Part shown: positions 7,709 to 15,221 of the stretch, one piece after another
How the letters are laid out: every line of letters starts with the position of its first letter
Position numbering within the stretch: position 1 is the stretch's first letter
Source of the DNA: an uncultured Oscillospiraceae bacterium
GTDB lineage: Bacteria > Bacillota > Clostridia > Oscillospirales > Acutalibacteraceae
Assembly: GCA_900540865.1 (NCBI GenBank)
Contig: UQHH01000020.1
Location: 1-39,800 of the forward strand
Length of the DNA stretch: 39,800 bases
Direction: 5' to 3'
Notes under the pieces: generated by a model
Databases searched by the model: none
What the model was told of the DNA's origin: nothing
The model's input: only the letters and a program-made list of their open reading frames with translations
Translations under genes and position numbers: made by a program

Positions 7709-7744
7709 ATAAAAAGCGGTTTTATGGGCCGGTCCCGCCGCTTT
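7709..7744 (-). terminator. Second of three consecutive minus-strand hairpins
   Basis: AAAGCGG/CCGCTTT stem around an 18-base GC-rich loop that contains a further GGG/CCC pairing, followed on the minus strand by TTTATAG. Confidence 0.45.
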
Positions 7745-7761
7745 CTATTTTATGCGGCAAT

Positions 7762-7789
7762 AAAAAAGGGGAACCGAAAGGCCCCCTTT
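7762..7789 (-). terminator. Terminator of the small membrane protein pair
   Basis: On the minus strand AAAGGGG/CCCCTTT with an 11-base loop, followed by TTTATT. It begins 8 bases after the stop codon of the 94-residue protein. Confidence 0.7.
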
Positions 7790-7796
7790 AAAACGT

Positions 7797-8081
7797 CTAT
7801 TTTTGTTTCCCATCGTCCCCGCCGTCCTTCCTGCGCTTACGCGCAATCAAATAGACAGCGGCCGCCGCGATAAGCACCACACCGGAAATACACCGGAGAA
7901 CGACGACATAAGGCGCGTCCTTGAGCATATCGACGCCCGGCGTCAGCTCGTTTATGAGCCACCAAAGGCAGAGAAAAACAAAGTAGCTGCCAAGAAAACA
8001 GAGGATTTTATGCTCCTTGACCCCGTTTACAATTAAATAAACGCCGATAATAAGCCACATAGCGGCGAAAACATAGCCCAT
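7797..8081 (-). CDS. Small membrane protein, 94 residues
   Basis: I do not recognise a family. The protein has three predicted helices (about residues 3-20, 26-45 and 59-81) and a Lys/Arg/Asp-rich C-terminal tail (ARKRRKDGGDDGKQK). It resembles the upstream 106-residue protein in layout: helix, helix, a short loop with a PG-x-D motif (LTPGVDML against LWPGTDAM), then a helix and a basic tail. Its ribosome-binding site AGGAGG lies inside the last codons of that gene, and only 6 bases separate the two, so they are translated from one message. Confidence 0.7.
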   Translation of the reverse strand: MGYVFAAMWLIIGVYLIVNGVKEHKILCFLGSYFVFLCLWWLINELTPGVDMLKDAPYVVVLRCISGVVLIAAAAVYLIARKRRKDGGDDGKQK

Positions 8082-8087
8082 TTACAA

Positions 8088-8408
8088 TCAGTTCCTCCTG
8101 TCCCTGCGGGAGGCCCTTTTCTTTTTTCCGCGCGGGCTTCTCTCTTCCCTTGCCTTTTTAGGGCGGCTGTAGAACAGGCAGATTAAAAGATAACCGCCGA
8201 ACACGATAATCCCTGTGTAATGAATCCACTGCATCGCGTCCGTTCCGGGCCATAGCTGTGTAACGAGATAATTCGCCGCCATCCAGACGCCTTCAAATAT
8301 AAAGAACAGCGCCACAGGACGAAACAGGGGTACCCCGCGGAAGAGCGGCGCGAACAGAATTACGGCTACCGCAAGGCATATCAACGACGCGATTAAAACA
8401 ATCCACAT
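8088..8408 (-). CDS. Small membrane protein, 106 residues
   Basis: I do not recognise a family. It has three predicted helices (about residues 2-22, 29-50 and 62-81), the loop LWPGTDAMQWIHY, and a strongly basic tail of about 25 residues with many Arg and Lys that probably stays in the cytoplasm. It is the first gene of a two-gene operon with the 94-residue protein, to which it looks distantly related. AGAAAGGAG lies upstream of the ATG at 8408. Confidence 0.7.
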   Translation of the reverse strand: MWIVLIASLICLAVAVILFAPLFRGVPLFRPVALFFIFEGVWMAANYLVTQLWPGTDAMQWIHYTGIIVFGGYLLICLFYSRPKKAREERSPRGKKKRASRRDRRN

Positions 8409-8531
8409 AAACGCCGTTCTCCTTTCTGGGATTTTCTATTCAAAGTATATAGAATTCGGGCAGGGAAGTCAATAGCAAAGTAAAACGCCAGAAATCCGGC
8501 GGTTCTTCACAATTAGTTTACAAATAAAAAC

Positions 8532-8560
8532 TTGACAAAAGCGGGGCCTGGTGGTAAATT
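8532..8560 (+). promoter_or_regulatory. SigA promoter of the hrcA-grpE-dnaK operon
   Basis: Perfect TTGACA (8532-8537), a 17-base spacer, then TAAATT (8555-8560). The CIRCE operator begins 10 bases later and so covers the transcription start. Confidence 0.8.
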
Positions 8561-8569
8561 ATAGTTAAA

Positions 8570-8596
8570 TTAGCACTCTCCTTTTTAGAGTGCTAA
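8570..8596 (+). promoter_or_regulatory. CIRCE operator (HrcA binding site)
   Basis: TTAGCACTC - 9 bases - GAGTGCTAA, a perfect match to the CIRCE consensus. HrcA bound here represses the operon; heat or unfolded protein titrating GroEL relieves it. It lies 43 bases before the chosen hrcA start, so HrcA should control its own gene along with grpE and dnaK. Confidence 0.97.
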
Positions 8597-8638
8597 CACG
8601 GCAGGGAGGTTCGGCATAGACTGGGAGAGGTGATGGAT

Positions 8639-9667
8639 ATGGAGCTGGCGCCGAGAAAAAGTAAAATTCTTTCGGCTGTGGTGGAAAGCTACATCCGCAC
8701 GGGCGAGCCGGTCGGCTCCAAGGCCTTGCTCGACCAGATGGATTTGTCCGTATCCTCCGCGACCATCCGCAACGAGATGGCGTCCCTTTCCGAAATGGGC
8801 TACCTTTTGCAGCCGCATACGTCGGCGGGCCGGGTGCCTTCACACAGGGGCTACCGCCATTACATCGACCATATGCTCCAGGCGCAGCCGCTTCCCGGGC
8901 AAAGCAGGGAATTTATCGACGCGCGCCTGAGCGCGGCGGCAGACGACCCGGAGCATATCTTGAACGAGGCCTCCGGCATCCTGTCCCAGATTACCGGTAT
9001 GGCGTGCGCGTCGACTACGCCACCCGGCGAACGGGCGGAAATCCGCAAAATCCATTTGGTGCAGACGGGCCGGCAGACGGCAATGGCCGTTTTGATTACC
9101 TCCTCGGGTATGGTCAAGAACAGGCTGTTCCGCTGCGATTACGTACTCACGCCCGAAATCGTCAAGGTGTTCGGCCGGCTATTAAACGAACGGTTCGGCG
9201 GCGTAACGCTTCACGACATCACGCCCGCGTTCATCCAGACGGCGGCAGCCGGCTTCGGTGAGCTTGCCATGCTGATGCCCAACATCCTCATGGCGGTGAT
9301 GGAATCGGCAAAGGAAGCCGCGCAGATGAACGTAAGCCTCCATGGGGAGACAAACCTGCTCTTTTGCCGCGATTACGACCTGCAGGACGTGCGCGCAGTT
9401 ATGAAGCTGCTGCACAGCCCGCCGGACACGGCAGCCCTGCTCCTGAGCGGCGGCGAGGACACAGAGGTGTTCATTGGTGCGGAGAGCGGCAGGCAGGAGC
9501 TTACAAACAGCAGCGTCATTACAAAGCGGTACCGGATTGCCGGGGCGCCCGCGGGGGCCGTGGGAATCATCGGCCCTGTCCGTATGGATTACGGCAGGAG
9601 CCTGAGCCTGCTGGAATATGTTTCCGGCGTGGTGGGTACACTTATCAGTGAGCTGCTGGAGATATAA
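8639..9667 (+). CDS. hrcA: Heat-inducible transcription repressor HrcA
   Basis: Protein of 342 residues. The N-terminal winged helix (MELAPRKSKILSAVVESYI, then GEPVGSKAL and SVSSATIRNEMASLSEMGYL) binds CIRCE; the motif LLQPHTSAGRVPSHRGYRHY follows, then a GAF-like dimerisation domain, as usual for HrcA. It represses class I heat-shock genes. In-frame starts exist at GTG 8630, ATG 8633 and ATG 8639. I chose 8639 because AGAGG at 8626-8630 is then 8 bases away and HrcA proteins commonly begin close to this MEL-x-x-R-K. It is the first gene of the chaperone operon, directly after promoter and CIRCE. Confidence 0.97.
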   Translation: MELAPRKSKILSAVVESYIRTGEPVGSKALLDQMDLSVSSATIRNEMASLSEMGYLLQPHTSAGRVPSHRGYRHYIDHMLQAQPLPGQSREFIDARLSAAADDPEHILNEASGILSQITGMACASTTPPGERAEIRKIHLVQTGRQTAMAVLITSSGMVKNRLFRCDYVLTPEIVKVFGRLLNERFGGVTLHDITPAFIQTAAAGFGELAMLMPNILMAVMESAKEAAQMNVSLHGETNLLFCRDYDLQDVRAVMKLLHSPPDTAALLLSGGEDTEVFIGAESGRQELTNSSVITKRYRIAGAPAGAVGIIGPVRMDYGRSLSLLEYVSGVVGTLISELLEI

Positions 9668-9717
9668 AAGCCTGAAAAGAAGCAAGGGGCCTGTCCCCAC
9701 AGAAAGGAATGAGTTTC

Positions 9718-10305
9718 ATGAGCAAGCAGAAGAAGGAAGAGGCGTCGCCTCAGACTCATGAGGAAGAAGCAAAGGAGCAAAACGAACAGGCCGCGGCAGA
9801 AGAGCCTGAACAGAAAAAAGAGCAGAAGAAAAAGGAATCCAAAAAAGAAAAGGACTCAGGCGCGCTCAAGGAGGCGCAGGAGGAGCTCCAGAAGCAGAAG
9901 GACAGCTACATGCGCCTTGCCGCCGAGTACGATAATTACAGAAAGAGGACGACGGCTGAAAAGCTTAACATATACGCTGACGCCACGGCAAAGGCCGTTT
10001 CTGAAATCCTTACGGTCGCCGACAGCCTGGACGCGGCGCTTAAGTCTTCGCAGGACGCGCCGGAGGAATTCCGCAAGGGGTTGGAGCTAGTAAACGGCCA
10101 GTTCACGGCGGCGCTCCAAAAGCTGAGTGTGGAAGCGTTTGGGGAGGCCGGCGAGCCGTTCGACCCGCAGCTGCACAACGCGGTTTCCAAGGTGGAAAAC
10201 GAGGAGCTGGGCGAAAACACCATCGCGATGGTGTTCCAGAAGGGATATAAGATGGGCGATAAAATTATCCGCCACGCAATGGTACAGGTAGCAAACTGCG
10301 ATTAA
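9718..10305 (+). CDS. grpE: Nucleotide exchange factor GrpE
   Basis: Protein of 195 residues. The first 60 are Glu/Lys/Gln-rich and disordered, then a long coiled coil (KEAQEELQKQKDSYMRLAAE) leads into the conserved YDNYRKRTTAEK and the C-terminal beta domain with HNAVSKVENEELGENTIAMVFQKGYKMGDKIIRHAMVQVA. GrpE releases ADP from DnaK. The start at 9718 has AAAGG about 10 bases upstream; an in-frame ATG at 9709 sits too close to that site. It lies between hrcA and dnaK, with a 50-base gap to the former. Confidence 0.97.
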   Translation: MSKQKKEEASPQTHEEEAKEQNEQAAAEEPEQKKEQKKKESKKEKDSGALKEAQEELQKQKDSYMRLAAEYDNYRKRTTAEKLNIYADATAKAVSEILTVADSLDAALKSSQDAPEEFRKGLELVNGQFTAALQKLSVEAFGEAGEPFDPQLHNAVSKVENEELGENTIAMVFQKGYKMGDKIIRHAMVQVANCD

Positions 10306-10373
10306 TCCGTAATCGAATCAATTGATTGACATAAACCGGAGGATATTACCGGAAAATATGGGAGGAATTTATT

Positions 10374-12224
10374 ATGGCAAAGACAATCGGCATTGACTTA
10401 GGTACAACAAATTCATGCGTAGCAGTTATAGAGGGCGGCGAACCGGTCGTTATCGCAAACGCGGAAGGCGCAAGGACGACGCCGTCCGTCGTCGCGTTCT
10501 CAAAGACGGGTGAAAGAATGGTCGGCCAGGTGGCAAAGCGCCAGGCAATCACAAACCCCGACAGAACCGTGGCTTCCATCAAGAGAGAGATGGGCACCGC
10601 GTTCAAGGTAACAATCGACGGTAAAAACTACACGCCGCAGGAAATTTCCGCAATGACCCTGCAAAAGCTGAAGGCCGACGCGGAGGCTTATTTAGGCGAA
10701 ACGGTCACGCAGGCCGTTATTACCGTTCCCGCGTATTTTACGGACGCACAGCGCCAGGCGACGAAGGACGCAGGCAAAATCGCGGGCCTGGACGTCAAGC
10801 GCATCATTAACGAGCCGACGGCCGCTGCGCTTTCCTACGGCATCGATAAGGAAACCGACCAGAAGGTCATGGTATACGATTTGGGCGGCGGCACGTTCGA
10901 CGTCTCTATTATCGAAATGGGCGACGGCGTGCAGGAGGTCCTCGCGACGGCGGGCAACAACCGTCTGGGCGGCGACGATTTCGACCAGCGCGTCATCGAC
11001 TGGATGGTATCGAGCTTTAAGGCGGAAACGGGCATCGACCTGTCCTCCGACAAAATGGCGATGCAGCGCTTAAAGGAAGCGGCTGAAAAAGCGAAAATCG
11101 AGCTTTCGGGCGTAACGCAGGCCGCCATCAACCTGCCGTTCATCACGGCGGACGCTACAGGCCCCAAGCATTTAGACCTCACGCTCACCAGGGCAAAGTT
11201 CAACGAGCTTACCGCGGACCTCGTGGAAAACACGATGGGACCCGTCCGCAGGGCGCTGCAGGACAGCGGCCTTACCATCGATAAAATCGACAAGGTGCTC
11301 ATGGTCGGCGGTTCCTCCAGAATCCCGGCAGTGCAGGAAGCGGTAAAGGGCCTCATCGGCAAAGAGCCGTTCAAGGGCATCAACCCCGACGAATGCGTCG
11401 CCATCGGCGCGGCTATCCAGGCGGGCGTGCTCGGCGGCGAGGTCGACGGCCTGCTGCTGCTCGACGTAACGCCCCTTTCCCTCGGCGTTGAGACGATGGG
11501 CGGCGTCATGACGAAGGTTATCGAGCGCAACACGACCATCCCGTCAAAAAAGAGCCAGATTTTCTCCACAGCGGCCGATAACCAGACCCAGGTGGAAATA
11601 AACGTATTGCAGGGCGAAAGGGAATTCGCCCGCGACAACAAGCAGCTCGGCCTGTTCACGCTGACCGGCATCGCCCCGGCTATGCGCGGCGTGCCGCAGA
11701 TTGAGGTCACGTTCGACATCGACGCCAACGGCATCGTAAACGTTTCGGCTAAGGACCTCGGCACGGGCAAGGAGCAGAAGATTACGATTACCTCCAGCAC
11801 GAACATGTCCAAGGACGACATCGACAAGGCCGTCAAGGACGCGGAACAGTTCGCCGCGGAGGACAAAAAGCGCCGTGAAGAGGTCGATATAAAGAACGAA
11901 GCCGAGAACATGTGCTACCAGGTGGAAAAGCTCATCAGTGAAAACGGCGACAAAATCGACCAGGCAGACAAGGACAGCCTGAACGCTAAGGCAGCGGCGG
12001 TCAAGGACGCCATCAGCAAGAACGACATGGCGGCTATCAAAACCGCAAAGGAAGATATGGAGAAAACGCTCCAGGGCGTTTCCGCAAAGCTTTACCAGCA
12101 GGCGGCCCCCCAACAGCCGGGCGCGGCTCCGGGAGCAGACCCGGCAGCGGGCGCACCGGGCGGCGCAGCGGGACAAAGCGGCGACGGCAACGTATACGAC
12201 GCAGACTTCAAGGACGTCGAGTAA
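10374..12224 (+). CDS. dnaK: Molecular chaperone DnaK (Hsp70)
   Basis: Protein of 616 residues, a normal length. The nucleotide-binding domain starts with IGIDLGTTNSCVAV and contains the second phosphate motif VYDLGGGTFDVSI and VLMVGGSSRIPAVQ; the linker is DGLLLLDVTPLSLG, leading to the substrate-binding domain and a lid of charged helices. The C-terminal tail is Gly/Ala/Pro-rich and ends VYDADFKDVE. DnaK binds exposed hydrophobic peptides in an ATP cycle with DnaJ and GrpE. GGGAGG precedes the ATG, 68 bases after grpE. Confidence 0.99.
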   Translation: MAKTIGIDLGTTNSCVAVIEGGEPVVIANAEGARTTPSVVAFSKTGERMVGQVAKRQAITNPDRTVASIKREMGTAFKVTIDGKNYTPQEISAMTLQKLKADAEAYLGETVTQAVITVPAYFTDAQRQATKDAGKIAGLDVKRIINEPTAAALSYGIDKETDQKVMVYDLGGGTFDVSIIEMGDGVQEVLATAGNNRLGGDDFDQRVIDWMVSSFKAETGIDLSSDKMAMQRLKEAAEKAKIELSGVTQAAINLPFITADATGPKHLDLTLTRAKFNELTADLVENTMGPVRRALQDSGLTIDKIDKVLMVGGSSRIPAVQEAVKGLIGKEPFKGINPDECVAIGAAIQAGVLGGEVDGLLLLDVTPLSLGVETMGGVMTKVIERNTTIPSKKSQIFSTAADNQTQVEINVLQGEREFARDNKQLGLFTLTGIAPAMRGVPQIEVTFDIDANGIVNVSAKDLGTGKEQKITITSSTNMSKDDIDKAVKDAEQFAAEDKKRREEVDIKNEAENMCYQVEKLISENGDKIDQADKDSLNAKAAAVKDAISKNDMAAIKTAKEDMEKTLQGVSAKLYQQAAPQQPGAAPGADPAAGAPGGAAGQSGDGNVYDADFKDVE

Positions 12225-12276
12225 AAAACACACACGCTGTACCGGGGCGGTAAGCCGCGGACAGACGCTATACATT

Positions 12277-12296
12277 GGGGCAGGGCGACCTGCCCC
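12277..12296 (+). other. Stable hairpin between dnaK and dnaJ
   Basis: GGGGCAGG/CCTGCCCC, a perfect 8-bp stem closed by the tetraloop GCGA (GNRA type), is followed by GTGTTGCC rather than a T run. It is therefore more likely to stabilise or process the message, or to terminate partially, than to be a full terminator. A smaller GCGG/CCGC hairpin lies just upstream. Confidence 0.6.
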
Positions 12297-12329
12297 GTGT
12301 TGCCGTTATCAGACAGCTACATAAAACTG

Positions 12330-12358
12330 TAGACGCGGCGGCCGTTTTAGAGTATGAT
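12330..12358 (+). promoter_or_regulatory. Candidate SigA promoter of dnaJ
   Basis: TAGACG (12330-12335), a 17-base spacer, then TATGAT (12353-12358), 50 bases before the dnaJ start. Together with the hairpin at 12277-12296 and the 184-base gap, this suggests that dnaJ-prmA can be transcribed apart from hrcA-grpE-dnaK. I see no CIRCE here. Confidence 0.5.
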
Positions 12359-12408
12359 AGAAAAGCTTTGAGATTCTTTGAGATTCAACAAAACAAGGAG
12401 GCGTCATT

Positions 12409-13548
12409 TTGGCTGACAAGCGAGACTATTACGAGGTGATGGGAGTTCCCAAAAACGCCTCTGAGGATGAAATAAAAAAAGCGTTCCGCAAGCTTGCGAA
12501 GCAATACCACCCTGACCTGAACCCCGGCGACAAGGAGGCTGAGGCGAATTTCAAGGAGGTAAACGAGGCCTACGAGGTGCTTTCCGATAAAGACAAACGC
12601 CAGCGCTACGACCAGTTCGGTCACGCGGGCGTAGACCCGAGCTACGGCGCGGGCGCGGCGGGCGGCAGCCCGTTTGGCGCGGACATGGACTTTGGGGACA
12701 TTTTCAACAGCTTTTTCGGCGGCTTCGGCGGAAGGCAGCACGCAAACCCGAACGCCCCGCGCCGCGGAACCGACATAGAAACAACCGTCACCATTTCGTT
12801 CGAGGAGGCGGCCAAGGGCTGTAAAAAAACGGTGTCTTACCAGAACGTCAGCACCTGCAGCGACTGCAACGGCTCAGGCGCGGCAAAGGGAACCTCCCCG
12901 AAGGTCTGCCCCTCCTGCGGCGGTACCGGCCAGGTTAAAATCAGCCAGCGCACGCCGTTCGGCGTAATCCAGACGTCGCGCGTGTGCGATTCGTGTAAGG
13001 GCAAGGGGCGCGTCGTTGAGACGCCGTGCCGCACCTGCATGGGGTCGGGGCGCGTCAAAACGAAGCGTACCGTCGATGTGGATATTCCCGCCGGCATCAG
13101 CGAGGACCGCGTGCTCAATGTTAGCGGCCACGGCAACGCGGGTACAAACAACGGTCCTTACGGCGATTTGCACGTATATGTAAACGTCCGCCCGCACCCC
13201 ATATTTGAGCGGCGCGGCGACGACGTATGGTGCGAGCTGCCCATTACCTACTCGCAGGCGACGCTCGGCGGCGAGGTCATCGTGCCGACGCTCGACGGCA
13301 AGGTGAGCTACAGCATTCACGAAGGCACCCAGCCCAACGACGTGTTCAAGCTGAAGGGCAAGGGCATTCAGCACCTTGGCGGCAGAGGCCGCGGCGACCA
13401 GTATGTCAGGGTTGTAATCGAAGTACCGAAAAACCTTTCCAACAAGCAAAAAGAGCTGTTAAAGGAATTTGAAAAGGCGGTAGGGGAAAAGAACTACCAG
13501 AAGCGCAAGGGATTTTTTGATAAATTAAAGGGCATGTTTGAAGAATAA
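12409..13548 (+). CDS. dnaJ: Chaperone protein DnaJ (Hsp40)
   Basis: Protein of 379 residues. The J domain at residues 5-70 carries H34-P35-D36 in KQYHPDLNPG; a Gly-rich stretch (residues 74-113) follows, then four zinc motifs CSDCNGSG, CPSCGGTG, CDSCKGKG and CRTCMGSG, and the C-terminal peptide-binding domain. DnaJ delivers substrates to DnaK and stimulates its ATPase. The start is TTG at 12409, 7 bases after a strong AAGGAGG; no better ATG exists upstream. The methyltransferase gene follows after 12 bases. Confidence 0.98.
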   Translation: MADKRDYYEVMGVPKNASEDEIKKAFRKLAKQYHPDLNPGDKEAEANFKEVNEAYEVLSDKDKRQRYDQFGHAGVDPSYGAGAAGGSPFGADMDFGDIFNSFFGGFGGRQHANPNAPRRGTDIETTVTISFEEAAKGCKKTVSYQNVSTCSDCNGSGAAKGTSPKVCPSCGGTGQVKISQRTPFGVIQTSRVCDSCKGKGRVVETPCRTCMGSGRVKTKRTVDVDIPAGISEDRVLNVSGHGNAGTNNGPYGDLHVYVNVRPHPIFERRGDDVWCELPITYSQATLGGEVIVPTLDGKVSYSIHEGTQPNDVFKLKGKGIQHLGGRGRGDQYVRVVIEVPKNLSNKQKELLKEFEKAVGEKNYQKRKGFFDKLKGMFEE

Positions 13549-13560
13549 GGCGGTGCTTTT

Positions 13561-14496
13561 TTGGACTGGACAGAAATTAAAATAAACGTTTCCGCAAAGG
13601 ATTTAGGGACGGCGGGCGACATTGCGCAGATGGTCGTTCCGTATGGCATTTATATAGAGGATTATTCCGCGCTCGAACAGGAGGTTCGGGAAATCGCGCG
13701 CATCGACCTGATTGACGAGGCGCTGCTGCAAAAAAATCGCGACGAGGGCGTTATCCACGTATACATAAGCCCCGAGGAAAGCCCAAGGGAGGCCGTGTCC
13801 TTTTTGAGCGAGCGCTTAAACGCCGAACAAATCCCGCATGAAATCACCTGCGAAAGCTGCGCGGAGGAGGACTGGCTCCATAACTGGAAGCAGTATTTCC
13901 ACCCAATTCCGGTCGGGGAAAGGCTTTTAATCCGCCCGACCTGGCGCGGTGAATACGACCCGCAGGGACGCGTGGTTTTAAACCTGGACCCCGGGCTTGC
14001 GTTTGGCACCGGAACACACGAGACGACCAGGCTTTGTCTTACGGCGCTGGAGCGTTACATGAAAAACGGCGCCCGTGTGCTCGACGTTGGCTGCGGCAGC
14101 GGGATTTTAGCCGTTGCGTCGCTCCTTTTGGGCGCGGGGCACGCGGTTGGCGTAGACATCGACGAGCTTGCCGTTAAGACCGCAAAGGAAAACGCCGCGC
14201 TCAACCAGGTGGAAGACCGCTTTGAGGCAATCTGCGGCGACCTGACCGAAAAGGTTTCCGGCAAATACGACGTGGTGTTCGCAAACATTGTGGCTGACGC
14301 GGTGATTTTGCTTTCCAAGGATATTGCCGGATTTTTAAAGGACGGCGCCGTTTATATTATGAGCGGCATCATCGACACCAGGGTACAGGATGTCACACAG
14401 GCGCTCGAAGGCCGCTTTGAAATCATGGAAAAGCTTGCGGAAAACGGCTGGTATTGCCTTGTCGCGAAGAAAATCAAGGCAGAATTGCCTAATTGA
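13561..14496 (+). CDS. prmA: Ribosomal protein L11 methyltransferase
   Basis: Protein of 311 residues. The N-terminal part is the small L11-binding domain; LDPGLAFGTGTHETTRLCL (about residues 142-160) and the SAM-binding motif VLDVGCGSGILAVA (173-186) are diagnostic of PrmA, and VVFANIVADAVI is the motif around the catalytic site. PrmA trimethylates ribosomal protein L11. It commonly follows dnaJ in Firmicutes. The start is TTG at 13561, shortly after AAGGCGGTG. The gap to dnaJ is 12 bases, so the two are cotranscribed. Confidence 0.96.
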   Translation: MDWTEIKINVSAKDLGTAGDIAQMVVPYGIYIEDYSALEQEVREIARIDLIDEALLQKNRDEGVIHVYISPEESPREAVSFLSERLNAEQIPHEITCESCAEEDWLHNWKQYFHPIPVGERLLIRPTWRGEYDPQGRVVLNLDPGLAFGTGTHETTRLCLTALERYMKNGARVLDVGCGSGILAVASLLLGAGHAVGVDIDELAVKTAKENAALNQVEDRFEAICGDLTEKVSGKYDVVFANIVADAVILLSKDIAGFLKDGAVYIMSGIIDTRVQDVTQALEGRFEIMEKLAENGWYCLVAKKIKAELPN

Positions 14497-14522
14497 TAAA
14501 AATTTTTCTGTAAAGACATAAT
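14493..14522 (+). promoter_or_regulatory. Candidate SigA promoter after prmA
   Basis: TTGATA (14493-14498), overlapping the prmA stop codon, an 18-base spacer, then CATAAT (14517-14522). It would drive the acidic-tail membrane protein and mrp. Confidence 0.4.
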
Positions 14523-14591
14523 TCCTTCATATTTTACTGGTAAAATAAGCATGGTTTTTTTAGCGAATAAAGATTTATGGAGGTCGTACAA

Positions 14592-15188
14592 ATGAGAAAA
14601 ACAACCAAGAGGGACAACATTAACCTGCTGATTTCCGCATTCCTCGTCATCGGCTACATCGTATGCGCCTATTTCTTCAGTTCTTTTGTGGGCACCACCG
14701 TTGACGCCGCTGTCGGTGGAATTATCAACCTGGCCATTTACCTGGTGTTCGGCTTGATTTTGTTCTACGCAACCCGCGTGGGCGACGGAAAGCAGCTCAT
14801 GCGCTTCAGCACTCCCACGTTCATCCTCATCGACCTGCCGGCAATTTATATCATCGCGGCGTACTTTGCGGTCGGCCTTCCGTTCCATACGGAGCTTGCG
14901 GCCAACTCTACGGTCGTTATGCTCGCGGCGGCGGCGCTGGGCTATGCCATTCCCTATACCTTCTTGAGCGGCTTTGAGCTCGTACAGGAGGAGCCTGCGG
15001 AGGAAGCGGCTCAGGTGGAAACAGGGGAAGAAGGCTACAGCACGCTCGATATCGCTTTTGAAAGCGAAGAAGAGGCGCAAAGCGGCGAGGAGCTTTCTGC
15101 AGAAGAGCTGGCGGAGGAACCCGCCCAGCCCCAGGAAAATAACGAAAATGAAGAATCCGCGGATGAAACGGAAGCTTCCGCGAAATAA
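14592..15188 (+). CDS. Membrane protein with long acidic C-terminal tail
   Basis: I do not recognise a family. The product of 198 residues has four predicted helices in the first 125 residues (about 10-32, 38-58, 72-92 and 99-120), then a tail of about 70 residues dominated by Glu, Ala and Ser that is probably disordered. The start at ATG 14592 is 8 bases after GGAGG; an in-frame ATG at 14577 overlaps that ribosome-binding site and was rejected. It sits 33 bases before mrp on the same strand, so cotranscription is likely. Composition matches the neighbours. Confidence 0.8.
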   Translation: MRKTTKRDNINLLISAFLVIGYIVCAYFFSSFVGTTVDAAVGGIINLAIYLVFGLILFYATRVGDGKQLMRFSTPTFILIDLPAIYIIAAYFAVGLPFHTELAANSTVVMLAAAALGYAIPYTFLSGFELVQEEPAEEAAQVETGEEGYSTLDIAFESEEEAQSGEELSAEELAEEPAQPQENNENEESADETEASAK

Positions 15189-15221
15189 TATAGATAACCT
15201 ATAAAACAGGAGATGCAAGCA

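Noticed and set aside
10315..10342. TTGACA upstream of dnaK as a possible extra promoter
   Set aside because: No -10 element lies at a proper distance; the next AT-rich hexamer is only about 10 bases away.
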